Part shown: piece after piece, positions 1-8,197 of the stretch
Position numbering within the stretch: the stretch's first letter is position 1
How the letters are laid out: the number at the start of each line of letters is the position of its first letter
NCBI RefSeq assembly: GCF_004364125.1
Contig: NZ_SNZV01000003.1
Coordinates: 124,001 to 188,000, forward strand
Source of the DNA: Sphingobacterium paludis
GTDB lineage: Bacteria; Bacteroidota; Bacteroidia; Sphingobacteriales; Sphingobacteriaceae
DNA: 64,000 nt
Reading direction: 5' to 3'
Program-made: the position numbers and the translations under genes
Notes under the pieces: model-generated
The model's database searches: none
Told to the model about the DNA's origin: nothing
Seen by the model: the letters and a program-made list of their open reading frames with translations, nothing else

Positions 1-237
1 TCGGAGAAGTTTTTCAAAAAAGCGCTGACGCTTGGTTTGCATATGGATCATAACGTGGCGTTGGCGAAACTTAGCCTTGCGGGTGTGGCAATGGCAAAGA
101 GAAATAAGCGAGAAGCGGAAAAATTACTTGCCGAAGCGAAGAAAGCAGATAAAAACAAGTTGCTGGCCGATCAGATAAAAATGATGAAAGATCAAATGTC
201 GATGATGGACAAACAGCAATTCCGCTATTCGCGGTAA
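1..237 (+). CDS. C-terminal end of a TPR-like protein (5' truncated)
   Basis: The reading frame is open from the first base and ends at the TAA at 235-237, so only the last 78 residues are present. The piece is Lys/Ala/Glu-rich and helical, with a TPR-like stretch (EKFFKKALTLG, then KREAEKLLAEAKKA) and a Met/Gln-rich tail. This fits the last helices of a tetratricopeptide repeat protein, a scaffold type common in Bacteroidota. The first ATG at 43 is only internal to the fragment. It converges on the next gene, with a strong hairpin between them. The function cannot be read from this end. Confidence 0.6.
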   Translation, partial: SEKFFKKALTLGLHMDHNVALAKLSLAGVAMAKRNKREAEKLLAEAKKADKNKLLADQIKMMKDQMSMMDKQQFRYSR

Positions 238-277
238 ACAAGCAAACATAGCGACTGCTCCGCAATAGCCCTATAAA

Positions 278-313
278 ACACAAGAGGTGGATCTACAGAT
301 CCACCTCTTGTGT
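278..313. terminator. bidirectional hairpin between convergent genes
   Basis: Inverted repeat of 17 bases (ACACAAGAGGTGGATCT at 278-294 and its complement at 297-313), with A-rich sequence on the left and T/A-rich sequence on the right. It lies between convergent genes and overlaps the stop codon of the leftward one, so one hairpin probably ends both transcripts. Confidence 0.8.
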
Positions 314-745
314 TATAAATTTTCCGATTTCGGCACTATCTTCGAAGACCAGGAGTAGCTTTTTAGGTTTTTTTCCCGCCCAAGCGGCGTATTGAATAGT
401 CAACGGAACCGGTACATTTTCTTCAAATAGATAATGCAGGTAGTTTTGCCGATCGGCGATATTAATCGTTACACGGCCCATCTTCATCGACGCATACAGA
501 TGCTGCTGCCCCTTCGTATCCACCACCTGGGTGGCGTAGGTATTCAACTTAAATTCGCGTTGATCCAGTTGGTAAGAGATCAGGAATAAGTCGATCGTTA
601 ACGTGTCCTTCTTCCCATTCATAGACACGCTTTTTATATCGATCTGCATGTTGTCGAGCATGTTCTTTCCCTCATTTTCTTGCGCACGCACGCTCAGTCC
701 GAGCAGTAATACAAGGGGAACGATATACCACTTTAATCCATTCAT
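293..745 (-). CDS. secreted protein of unknown function
   Basis: 150 residues with a clear Sec signal peptide (WYIVPLVLLLGLSVRAQ, cleavage after about residue 21), then a soluble beta-rich domain of about 125 residues with no motif I recognise. The body alternates polar and hydrophobic residues, as in a small beta-sandwich (TLTIDLFLISYQL, MKMGRVTINIADRQ). Its start lies 4 bases after the stop of the DUF4293-like gene, so the two form an operon. The last codons lie inside the terminator hairpin. An envelope or periplasmic role is inferred from the signal peptide only. Confidence 0.75.
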   Translation of the reverse strand: MNGLKWYIVPLVLLLGLSVRAQENEGKNMLDNMQIDIKSVSMNGKKDTLTIDLFLISYQLDQREFKLNTYATQVVDTKGQQHLYASMKMGRVTINIADRQNYLHYLFEENVPVPLTIQYAAWAGKKPKKLLLVFEDSAEIGKFITQEVDL

Positions 746-749
746 AGCC

Positions 750-1223
750 TTATCGTAAACGATCTGCAGATTTGATCAACTTTTCATCGCGGCGGATACC
801 TCCTATGGCCATCGACAGGAAGATGATGGCAATGGGCAATAAAAAGAAAGCAACACCTATGTTTCCGGCCTGAAGCCGTTGCGAAATTGTATCTAAAACG
901 CTGCTTGCCGAAAAGAACATCCAAATACCTAATAGTACGATCAAGGCAATAGCGATTCCTACAAACAACAGCTGCTTCTTCCTATTTCGGAACAAAAAGA
1001 TAGTAAGCAATGGGAATGCCGCGACTATGCCGGCGAAGATGGCTTGTAAGATGGAACTATTTTCGCGACTCATCTCATTATTCAATGAGGAATATGTTCC
1101 GGTAACAAATATTTGTTTTCCAAGGCCCACCAAGTCAATAAAGCTGACATACGGAAAGACAAACAATCCTAATAAAGTGATTGATGCGGCTAACAACCAT
1201 AAGGTCTGTATACGTTGAATCAT
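750..1223 (-). CDS. DUF4293-like four-helix membrane protein
   Basis: 157 residues with four predicted transmembrane helices at about 8-28, 62-79, 84-103 and 122-142, and a short basic C-terminal tail. The opening MIQRIQTLWLL and the overall length match the DUF4293 family, which is largely restricted to Bacteroidota and has no known function. A near-perfect promoter lies just upstream, and the secreted-protein gene follows after 4 bases. I am confident that it is an integral inner membrane protein. The family name is from memory of the N-terminal motif and length. Confidence 0.8.
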   Translation of the reverse strand: MIQRIQTLWLLAASITLLGLFVFPYVSFIDLVGLGKQIFVTGTYSSLNNEMSRENSSILQAIFAGIVAAFPLLTIFLFRNRKKQLLFVGIAIALIVLLGIWMFFSASSVLDTISQRLQAGNIGVAFFLLPIAIIFLSMAIGGIRRDEKLIKSADRLR

Positions 1224-1245
1224 AATGTTATTTTAAACAGCACAA

Positions 1246-1276
1246 CAAATATACTATAAACATCAAAAAATCCAAT
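1246..1276 (-). promoter_or_regulatory. Bacteroidota-type promoter for the DUF4293 operon
   Basis: On the minus strand this reads ATTG-N19-TATATTTG, one mismatch from the TTTG-N19-TAnnTTTG consensus. The -7 box ends 22 bases before the ATG of the DUF4293-like gene. Confidence 0.7.
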
Positions 1277-1390
1277 TTGATTGATGCGCTGTGCGTTTTT
1301 ATTTATTTATGCAAGCTTGCTAGGCGCTAATTTCCGGTAATGGAATTGTTAGATTCTAATTTATGCGCAGCAGCGTAACCTACTTTTAGC

Positions 1391-1398
1391 TACCTTTG
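1391..1398 (+). promoter_or_regulatory. -7 box for truA
   Basis: TACCTTTG fits TAnnTTTG. No TTTG is seen 19 bases upstream. It ends 4 bases before a GTG at 1403 and 16 before the ATG at 1415, so the transcript would have almost no leader. Confidence 0.55.
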
Positions 1399-1414
1399 CA
1401 CGGTGGAAAATAGC

Positions 1415-2161
1415 ATGCAACGTTTTTTTCTAGAGCTATGTTATGATGGCACCCGTTATCACGGATGGCAGGTGCAGGATAATGCCGTATCTGTGCAGCA
1501 GCGGCTTAACGAAGCGTTACAAACGATATTACGTACGACGGTGGAAACTATAGGTGCTGGTCGCACCGATACAGGCGTACATGCCAAACAGCTTTTTGTA
1601 CATTTTGATGTGGAAGAAAATCAGATTCGGGATCAGACACGTTTCTTACATGCACTAAATTCGCTATTGCCTGCGGACATCGCTGCGCAGCGTTTACTTG
1701 CTCTACATCCGGATGCACATGCGCGCTTTGACGCCACAGCGCGGTCTTATGAATACCGTATTCATTTCGGCAAAGATCCGTTTCTTTTAAACAAGTCGTG
1801 GCAGCTCCGCGAACAGCCTGATGTAACAAAAATGAATGATGCAGCCCGCTACTTGTTGGGAAAGCAGGATTTTGGATGCTTTTCAAAAAGCAACACTCAG
1901 GTGTTTACCAATATCTGCACCGTTACCCGAGCAGAGTGGATCGTCGAACAGGGGCAGTTGGTCTTTCACATTAGCGCTGACCGTTTTCTTCGCAACATGG
2001 TACGTGCCATTGTAGGCACGTTGCTTGATATTGGGCTGAAAAACAAACCTGCCGCATCCATTGTTGATGTTATCAACAGCCAAGATCGGTCAAAAGCAGG
2101 CACCTCTGTGCCCGCCCATGGCCTCTATTTAACAAGAGTTATTTATCCTTATATTGACTAA
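1415..2161 (+). CDS. truA: tRNA pseudouridine(38-40) synthase TruA
   Basis: Converts uridines 38-40 in the anticodon stem-loop of many tRNAs to pseudouridine. The protein has the TruA opening (FFLELCYDGTRYHGWQVQ) and the catalytic motif GAGRTDTGVHA, whose Asp is the nucleophile (about residue 52). A later block, FLRNMVRAIVGTLLDIG, is also typical. At 248 residues the length is normal. ATG 1415 matches the family N-terminus; GTG 1403 in the same frame would add four residues and lies close to the expected transcription start. The stop overlaps the ABC transporter start by 8 bases, implying co-transcription. Confidence 0.95.
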   Translation: MQRFFLELCYDGTRYHGWQVQDNAVSVQQRLNEALQTILRTTVETIGAGRTDTGVHAKQLFVHFDVEENQIRDQTRFLHALNSLLPADIAAQRLLALHPDAHARFDATARSYEYRIHFGKDPFLLNKSWQLREQPDVTKMNDAARYLLGKQDFGCFSKSNTQVFTNICTVTRAEWIVEQGQLVFHISADRFLRNMVRAIVGTLLDIGLKNKPAASIVDVINSQDRSKAGTSVPAHGLYLTRVIYPYID

Positions 2162-3929
2162 CAGGTTGAGCGAACAAAAAATATCTGGCAAAACATACGA
2201 CAGCAAGCTGTTAAAAAGAATGGCTTATTATATGCGTCCATATCAGGGCATCTTTTGGGCATCTGTTATTCTCACGGTGCTGTTAGCTGCCGTGGCTCCA
2301 GCGCTACCGCTGCTCATTGAGTATACGCTAGATCACTATATCTTAACATCAGATGCCTCTGGATTGACGACGATGTTAATCGCAATGATGGCCTTACTCA
2401 TTGGACAAACAGTAATTCGCTACTACCATACACTGGCTACCAACGTTTTGGGCCAAAATGTGATCCGTGATATTCGGATCCAAGTGTTTAACCACATCAC
2501 CAATCTACGGCTCAAATACTTTGATAACACGCCGCTGGGTAAGCTTATCACGCGTACGATCTCCGATCTAGAGACGATATCCAACATCTTTTCGCAGGGA
2601 CTTATCCAGATCATTGGCGACTTGCTGCAGCTCGTCGTGATCTTAGGCGTCATGCTCTACACCGATTGGAGTCTTACATTAATTGTGCTCATTCCGATGC
2701 CACTTATGGTATGGGCAACCTATATCTTCAAAGAATCCATGAAGTCTGCTTTTGTAGACGTTCGAACTTGGGTTTCGAACCTAAACACATTTTTGCAGGA
2801 ACATATAAGCGGCATGGCTATCATCCAATATTTTGCACGTGAAAAACAAGAAATGCGGAAGTTTAACGCCATCAACCAGAAACACCGTGATGCCCACATT
2901 CGTGCCAACTGGTATTTCTCGATCTTTTTTCCGGTGCTGGAGATCATCTTGGCCGTTGCCACGGGTCTTTTGGTGTGGTATGGCTCGAAGCAGATCTTGG
3001 CTAATGCGATATCGCCGGGCGTTGTGGTGGCATTTCTGATGTATATCAACATGATTTTCAGACCTATACGAGAGCTTATTGATAAGTTTAACACCTTACA
3101 AATGGGTATGGTATCTGCCGAGCGAATTTTTGAGGTATTAGACACGAATGCCTTCACCCCCAACACGGGTACGCACACGGCCGAACATGTTGCGGGAAGA
3201 ATAGACTTCGAGCACGTATGGTTTGCATACAACGATGAAAAATGGGTTTTAAAGGATGTTAATTTCACGGTCAATCCGGGCGAAACACTTGCTTTAGTTG
3301 GTGCCACCGGTGCTGGAAAATCTTCGACAATTAATATCCTGAGCCGTTTTTACGAGATCCAAAAGGGCACCATCCGACTTGACGGGACAGATATCCGCGA
3401 CTATGAGCTGAGTCATTTACGGAACCATATTGCCACCGTGCTCCAGGACGTTTTTCTTTTTGCGGATAGTATCTTCAACAACATCACCCTGCATAATCCG
3501 AACATCACACGGGAGGAAGTGGTCCAAGCGGCTAAGAAGGTGGGTGCTTATTCTTTTATTATGCGATTGCCTGGAGGCTTTGATTATCAAGTACAGGAAC
3601 GCGGTGCCACATTGTCTTCCGGACAGGCCCAATTGATATCGTTTATTCGGGCGTTGGTACATAATCCGACCATACTTATTTTAGATGAGGCCACCTCTTC
3701 CATTGATACAGAAACGGAGCTTCTGATCCAGACCGCTATTGATAACATGATGCAGGGACGCACAGCTATTGTTATTGCACACCGACTTTCCACCATCCAA
3801 AAGGCAGATAAGATTATCGTATTTGATAAAGGAGAGATCAAAGAAATTGGGACGCATGGTGAACTTTTGGCCATCGATGGCTACTATAAAAAACTGTATG
3901 ACCTGCAGTTTAATTCGCTAAGTATATAG
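2154..3929 (+). CDS. ABC exporter, fused membrane and ATPase domains
   Basis: 591 residues: six-helix ABC transmembrane domain (about 25-320) followed by an ATP-binding domain. Walker A is GATGAGKS near residue 383. The signature region reads LSSGQAQL (usual form LSGGQ), Walker B is ILILDEATS, and the H-loop is AHRLSTI. It belongs to the MdlB/MsbA-like half-transporters that work as dimers and export lipids, peptides or drugs. The substrate cannot be told. Translation must start at TTG, at 2154 or 2166, because the first ATG (2220) would cut conserved N-terminal residues. It overlaps truA by 8 bases. Confidence 0.9.
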   Translation: MTNRLSEQKISGKTYDSKLLKRMAYYMRPYQGIFWASVILTVLLAAVAPALPLLIEYTLDHYILTSDASGLTTMLIAMMALLIGQTVIRYYHTLATNVLGQNVIRDIRIQVFNHITNLRLKYFDNTPLGKLITRTISDLETISNIFSQGLIQIIGDLLQLVVILGVMLYTDWSLTLIVLIPMPLMVWATYIFKESMKSAFVDVRTWVSNLNTFLQEHISGMAIIQYFAREKQEMRKFNAINQKHRDAHIRANWYFSIFFPVLEIILAVATGLLVWYGSKQILANAISPGVVVAFLMYINMIFRPIRELIDKFNTLQMGMVSAERIFEVLDTNAFTPNTGTHTAEHVAGRIDFEHVWFAYNDEKWVLKDVNFTVNPGETLALVGATGAGKSSTINILSRFYEIQKGTIRLDGTDIRDYELSHLRNHIATVLQDVFLFADSIFNNITLHNPNITREEVVQAAKKVGAYSFIMRLPGGFDYQVQERGATLSSGQAQLISFIRALVHNPTILILDEATSSIDTETELLIQTAIDNMMQGRTAIVIAHRLSTIQKADKIIVFDKGEIKEIGTHGELLAIDGYYKKLYDLQFNSLSI

Positions 3930-3931
3930 CG

Positions 3932-3985
3932 AACAGCTCCATTATCTTTTTTGGCTGTTCAGCATAAAAGGGTAATGGAGCTGTT
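3932..3985 (+). terminator. long-loop inverted repeat after the ABC exporter
   Basis: AACAGCTCCATTA at 3932-3944 is exactly complementary to 3973-3985, with a 28-base loop containing a T6 run. It sits directly after the stop codon and probably ends the truA-ABC transcript, although the T-run is in the loop rather than after the stem. Confidence 0.45.
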
Positions 3986-4048
3986 GCAAATTGTGCCTAG
4001 CTAACCTATTTTTTGAGAAACGACGACAGGCTACTAGGACTTAGTATC

Positions 4049-4372
4049 TTAATTGGGATGAATCATTTCATGGATTTGTCGCATGTAAAAACCTTCATTC
4101 ATTGATTTTGTAAAGTCTATCCACTCCTCATGCGTGAAGGTGAATACAATTTCTCGCACGGGTGTATTTAAAACAATGCGTGCGATACCATCCGGAAATC
4201 GGAAAAATTCCTCAACACCCATCTTTTCTTTTATGACATTCCAAAAGCAGCCATACTGCTCTGTATCAAAGGTCAGTAGAAACGTTTGGTGCCAGATGTA
4301 ACAATTGCCGCAGTGTTGACAGTAACTAACTGATGTTGTTCCGTTCGTACTTAATATGATGGATTGACACAT
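4049..4372 (-). CDS. small CxxC protein, DUF6686-like
   Basis: 107 residues, no signal peptide. The N-terminal third carries a Cys cluster (YCQHCGNCYIWH), which could bind a metal, followed by a TFLLTFDTEQYGCFWNVI segment. The pattern of an early Cys pair, a short hydrophobic strand and a helix recalls the small Bacteroidota family DUF6686. The assignment is tentative and no function is known. It stands alone behind its own perfect promoter. Confidence 0.6.
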   Translation of the reverse strand: MCQSIILSTNGTTSVSYCQHCGNCYIWHQTFLLTFDTEQYGCFWNVIKEKMGVEEFFRFPDGIARIVLNTPVREIVFTFTHEEWIDFTKSMNEGFYMRQIHEMIHPN

Positions 4373-4391
4373 ATCTTATTTTTATTTAGAA

Positions 4392-4422
4392 CAAATATAA
4401 ATAATAATATCACAACTGCAAA
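4392..4422 (-). promoter_or_regulatory. perfect Bacteroidota sigma-factor promoter
   Basis: The minus strand reads TTTG, exactly 19 bases, TATATTTG: a full match to the TTTG-N19-TAnnTTTG consensus. The -7 box ends 19 bases before the ATG of the small CxxC protein gene. Confidence 0.85.
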
Positions 4423-4594
4423 TGCTTTCGTTTTATTTTCACAGGTTAATTATCAGCCGGCTTCTTGCTGGCTAAATTCATGCGAGGAAGAACACACAGT
4501 GCATCGCTGAGCGAATCGACACATCACATACATAAGGAGGGGTTAAGTCTCGAATCAGCAGGCGGAGGAAAGTTACTCTATCCTATATATGTCA

Positions 4595-4651
4595 AAAGGT
4601 CGGAATTTCTCCCGACCTTTCGCTGTGAATGCTGCCCCTCGTGGGGTTTTT
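4595..4651. terminator. two hairpins, one per strand
   Basis: AAAGGTCGG (4595-4603) pairs with CCGACCTTT (4612-4620); on the minus strand it is followed by a T-run and fits as terminator of the M3 peptidase gene. CCCC-TCGT-GGGG (4635-4646) is followed by TTTTT on the plus strand and so would end a rightward transcript, although no convincing rightward gene lies between 4373 and 4635. The remaining bases (4423-4594) show no gene. Confidence 0.6.
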
Positions 4652-4659
4652 GTTGGTTA

Positions 4660-6777
4660 TTAGTTTAATCCGCGCTTTTTCATTAGAAACTCCGGATTAG
4701 GATCCGTGCCTCTGAAGGTACGATACATCTCGGCCGGATTACCCGTTCCTCCACGTTCTAAAATGTTTCTTCTGAACGAGGCGGCTGTTCCTGCATCGTA
4801 AAGCGACTTTTCTTTAAATGCGGCGAATGCGTCGGAATCTAATACCTCAGACCATATATAGGCATAGTATCCGGATGAATAGCCTCCCGCAAATATATGT
4901 TGAAAATAGGTGCTTCTGTAGCGTGGAATAATGGCATCAATTAAGCCGATCTTTTTCATGGCTGCTGCTTCAAAAGCATTGACATCAGCCGGGATAGGTT
5001 TCGTTGCAGCATGGTAGTCCAAATCCAACAATGATGCCGCTAAGTATTCAACCGTCGCGAAGCCTTGGTCAAACGTACCTGCTTTTTCCATTTTTGCTAT
5101 TAACGAATCTGGAATTGCCTCTTTTGTTTTATAATGTTTTGCGTAGGACTTTAATACTTCAGGGTCTGCTGCCCAGTTTTCCATAATCTGTGAAGGAAGC
5201 TCCACAAAATCACGTGGCACGGACGTGCCTGCTAAGCTTCTGTATTTCACATTCGATAATAGTCCGTGCAGGGCATGGCCAAATTCATGGAATAGTGTTG
5301 TTGCTTCATCAAAAGTAAGCAAGGCAGGGTCATCACCTACAGGTTTCGTAAAGTTACACACGATGGAGATAACAGGCGCCACACGCTTGCCATCTTTCCT
5401 GCCTTGCGGACGGTAGGATGTCATCCAAGCGCCGCCTCGTTTAGATGCTCTAGGAAAAAAGTCGGCATAGAGCAAGCCAAGATGTGAACCATCGTTATCT
5501 TTTACTTCAAAAACTTCCACATCACTGTGGTATGTTGGCACATTGTTCAACGCAATGAAAGTCAATCCATATAACTTGTTTGCTGTCGCAAAAGCTCCCT
5601 CCAGCACCGATGGTAAACTGAAATAGGGTTTTATCTGTGCTTCGTCTAATGCAAAGCGAGACATGCGAATTTTTTCTTGGTAATACCGCCAATCATATGG
5701 CGCTACCGTAAACGTATCTTTGGCGGCTGCAATTTCTTGCTGTATGTCGAATGCTTCAGCCTTAGACTTTTCCAATGCAGGTGCCCATATCTTGTTTAAC
5801 AAGGCATACACATTGCTTGGATTTTCAGCCATTGACTCTTCCAATACATATGCTGCATGGGACGCATAGCCAAGCAATTTCGCCTTTTGCAGTCGTAAGT
5901 TAGCAATCTCGACCAACACCTTTTTATTATCATTCTTGTTGTCGTTATTACCTCTCTTCTGGTAAGCTTCCCAGATCTTTTTGCGCAGTTCGCGGTTGTC
6001 TGCATATTGCAAAAATGGCATCACGGATGGATTTTGCAGGGTAAATACCCATTTTCCTGCTTTGTCTTTCGCTTTAGCTTCATCGGCTGCGGCAGAAATC
6101 AAGCCTGCAGGAAGACCTGCCAGATCGGCCTCTTTATCAATCACTAACTCAAAAGCATTACTTTCCGTCAACAGGTTCTGTCCAAATTCAGTGGTTAAAA
6201 CGGAGAGTTGCGCGTTGATCTTTTTAAGCTTCTCTTTGTTTTCTGTGGATAGGTTTGCGCCTGAGCGGATGAACCCTTTATAGGTCTCTTCAAGCAATTT
6301 CCCATCTTCAGCATCGAGATTAAGTGCTTCCCGATTGTCATACACCGTCTTCACCTTCGCAAAGAGCTTCTCATTGAGCGATATTTCATCCGAATGAGCA
6401 GATAGTACAGGCGCCAGATCTTTGTCTATAGCCTGTATAGAATCGTTGGTATTTGCACTGTTTAAGTTACCAAATACTGTGCGCACGTTGGCCAATAAGC
6501 TCCCTGCATTTTCCAGTGCTACGATCGTATTATTGAAGGTTGGCTCTTCCGAGCTGTTTACAATCGAGTCGATTTCTAAGTTGTGTTGCGCAATAGCTGC
6601 TTTGAATGCCGGACGAAAATGTTCATCCTTGATTTTATCAAATGGCGGAACCTGAAATGGCGTATCGTAGTTGAGTAGTAATGGATTATCAGTCTGTTGT
6701 GATGTGTTTTGATCTTGACAGCCTACTACAACTGCTGCCACGACCAAACAAAGGGGGAAAAATTTATTTTTACTCAT
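4660..6777 (-). CDS. dcp: M3 family peptidyl-dipeptidase lipoprotein
   Basis: 705 residues. A signal peptide with a lipobox (VVAAVVVGC) predicts a lipoprotein anchored at Cys20. The zinc motif HEFGHALHG near residues 497-505 gives the two His ligands and the catalytic Glu of family M3. Length and C-terminal blocks (AGGYSSGYYAYIWSEVLD, FRRNILERGGT) match Dcp, which removes C-terminal dipeptides from peptides. It probably degrades peptides in the periplasm. The gene stands alone, with its own -7 box and terminator. Confidence 0.92.
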   Translation of the reverse strand: MSKNKFFPLCLVVAAVVVGCQDQNTSQQTDNPLLLNYDTPFQVPPFDKIKDEHFRPAFKAAIAQHNLEIDSIVNSSEEPTFNNTIVALENAGSLLANVRTVFGNLNSANTNDSIQAIDKDLAPVLSAHSDEISLNEKLFAKVKTVYDNREALNLDAEDGKLLEETYKGFIRSGANLSTENKEKLKKINAQLSVLTTEFGQNLLTESNAFELVIDKEADLAGLPAGLISAAADEAKAKDKAGKWVFTLQNPSVMPFLQYADNRELRKKIWEAYQKRGNNDNKNDNKKVLVEIANLRLQKAKLLGYASHAAYVLEESMAENPSNVYALLNKIWAPALEKSKAEAFDIQQEIAAAKDTFTVAPYDWRYYQEKIRMSRFALDEAQIKPYFSLPSVLEGAFATANKLYGLTFIALNNVPTYHSDVEVFEVKDNDGSHLGLLYADFFPRASKRGGAWMTSYRPQGRKDGKRVAPVISIVCNFTKPVGDDPALLTFDEATTLFHEFGHALHGLLSNVKYRSLAGTSVPRDFVELPSQIMENWAADPEVLKSYAKHYKTKEAIPDSLIAKMEKAGTFDQGFATVEYLAASLLDLDYHAATKPIPADVNAFEAAAMKKIGLIDAIIPRYRSTYFQHIFAGGYSSGYYAYIWSEVLDSDAFAAFKEKSLYDAGTAASFRRNILERGGTGNPAEMYRTFRGTDPNPEFLMKKRGLN

Positions 6778-6799
6778 TACTTCTATTTAAATTTCGGGA

Positions 6800-6807
6800 C
6801 AAAGATA
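6800..6807 (-). promoter_or_regulatory. -7 box for the M3 peptidase gene
   Basis: TATCTTTG on the minus strand, 22 bases before the ATG. A TTTG lies upstream at a 21-base rather than 19-base spacing. Confidence 0.5.
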
Positions 6808-6959
6808 AGAATTCAAGGTCGGTAAATACAAAAATAGGCCACAATCTCTCCAGCCCCTTGCTTGGCTGCTTTCCACACAGCAACTTGGCTTCATTTTTGA
6901 ATATTACAGAAACAGGATTGTTACCGAACAAGCCTATGTAACGTTAAAGAACGAAAGAC

Positions 6960-7712
6960 ATGATTGGAATAGTAGGAGGTGTCGGCCCACTTGCTGCGCT
7001 AGACATCGCAACAAAGGTTATTGAAGAAACACGCGTGGAGAAGGAGCAAGATCACCTTCCCATTTTACTCTATTCGCAGCCACAGCTGATTAGCGATAGG
7101 GCAGCATATTTGTTGGGAAAAGGGGATGAAAACCCTGCTTACGCTATTGCGAGCAACATTTTAGAGTTGGAAAAAGAAGGTGCTACTGTAGTGGCGATGC
7201 CTTGCCATGCGGCCCACGCCCCACGTATTTTTGAGGTGGTGCAAGAGGAACTCGATAAAGCGGGCAGCCGCATACGCCTGCTTCACCTTGTCGAGGAAAC
7301 TGCACATTTTATTAAGCAAGAAGGTGACCTCATACAGGTGGGCGTGCTGGCAAGTACCGTTACAAAAAATACGGGATTGTACCGCAATAGCTTAGCGAAG
7401 CATGATCTGCAAGCCGTGGAAGCCGACGAACAACTTCAAGAGAAAATAGAGGCGGCGATCGCTGACCCGACTTACGGCATCAAAGCGGTTTCAGCACCGG
7501 TGAGCAACCGTGCGCGGCAGGAAATCATCAATGCCGTAACCGAATTAAAAAAAGCAGGAGCACAGTCCATCATCCTAGGAGGAACGGAATTTAACCTCGC
7601 TTTACACGAGAAAGAAAGTGATGGGTTACCGCTCTTTGATCCGAACAGGATACTGGCTCGGGCACTGATCCGTGAAGTTGCAGCACACAAGCTGCGCGAT
7701 CTGACAAGGTAA
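6960..7712 (+). CDS. aspartate/glutamate racemase-like protein with one catalytic Cys missing
   Basis: 250 residues, cytosolic. The opening MIGIVGGVGPLAALD and the motif AMPCHAAHAP place it in the PLP-independent Asp/Glu racemase superfamily, which inverts the alpha-carbon using two facing Cys residues. The first Cys is present (near residue 82). The second motif, normally GCTE, reads GGTE (codons GGA GGA at about 7579-7584), so the second acid/base Cys is Gly. The protein may act on one stereoisomer only, use another residue, or do another reaction. No -7 box was found. Confidence 0.8.
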   Translation: MIGIVGGVGPLAALDIATKVIEETRVEKEQDHLPILLYSQPQLISDRAAYLLGKGDENPAYAIASNILELEKEGATVVAMPCHAAHAPRIFEVVQEELDKAGSRIRLLHLVEETAHFIKQEGDLIQVGVLASTVTKNTGLYRNSLAKHDLQAVEADEQLQEKIEAAIADPTYGIKAVSAPVSNRARQEIINAVTELKKAGAQSIILGGTEFNLALHEKESDGLPLFDPNRILARALIREVAAHKLRDLTR

Positions 7713-7746
7713 CGGGATATCTTCGTCACTATGCTGTGCTGCCGTT

Positions 7747-8079
7747 CTAGAACAACTTCCGCCACCAGCTTGTGGTAAAGCCGACGTACCAAACCCCCTC
7801 CACTGCTTTAAGGGGGTAGACCGGGACAAAATTGTTTTGCCCGGCATCGCCTTTTCCCGTGCTTAGATCAAAACGGTGCCGATGATATGGGCAGACCAGC
7901 TTACGTCCTTCGCACCAACCTGTAGATAGGTCGGCACCCGCATGTGGGCAACGCGCTGCTGTAGCGTAGACCTGTCCATCGGAGCGCAGTATGCAAATCG
8001 CTTTGCCTGCTATCCTTACTTTAATGATCTCTCCTTCTTTTTCCGGAGGAATTACCACATGCCATTCCAGCCTATCCAT
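7747..8079 (-). CDS. small Rieske [2Fe-2S] protein
   Basis: 110 residues from the ATG at 8079. The Rieske ligands are complete: C44-P-H46 and C63-P-Y-H66, with the usual spacing. The protein is the size of a lone Rieske ferredoxin domain, as in NirD or the ferredoxin component of dioxygenases, and has no signal peptide. A longer frame from 8127 runs into the typA terminator hairpin and is rejected. No dioxygenase or reductase gene is near, so its redox partner is unknown. A weak -7 box (TATCTTTA on the minus strand) precedes it. Confidence 0.85.
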   Translation of the reverse strand: MDRLEWHVVIPPEKEGEIIKVRIAGKAICILRSDGQVYATAARCPHAGADLSTGWCEGRKLVCPYHRHRFDLSTGKGDAGQNNFVPVYPLKAVEGVWYVGFTTSWWRKLF

Positions 8080-8102
8080 AATTAAAGATAGGAAACTAAC
8101 GG

Positions 8103-8142
8103 CAAAAACAAGAGGAGCTCCAGTCAACTGAAGCTCCTCTTG
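8103..8142 (-). terminator. typA terminator
   Basis: CAAGAGGAGCT (8109-8119) and AGCTCCTCTTG (8132-8142) form an 11-base-pair stem whose inner part extends further. The minus strand continues into TTTTT. A smaller hairpin (AGCCTGT/ACAGGCT, 8161-8190) lies between it and the typA stop. Confidence 0.75.
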
Positions 8143-8197
8143 CTTGTTTATTTATCGTAAAGCCTGTCTTCCTTGTTATTTAAACAGGCTCTTAGAT

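Noticed and set aside
2720..3307. 195-codon leftward frame inside the ABC exporter
   Set aside because: Antisense shadow of a well-supported ABC transporter; no family features.
4550..4580. Sequence resembling the start of RNase P RNA or a tRNA T-arm (GGCGGAGGAAAG, TCGAATC)
   Set aside because: The downstream space before the terminator is under 100 bases and no other conserved parts of either RNA are present.
4465..4668. 67-codon rightward frame
   Set aside because: It runs through two hairpins and into the end of the M3 peptidase gene, begins at a TTG, has no promoter box and no recognisable motif.
7747..8127. Longer start for the Rieske protein
   Set aside because: The extra 16 codons lie within the typA terminator hairpin; the ATG at 8079 gives a normal Rieske domain.
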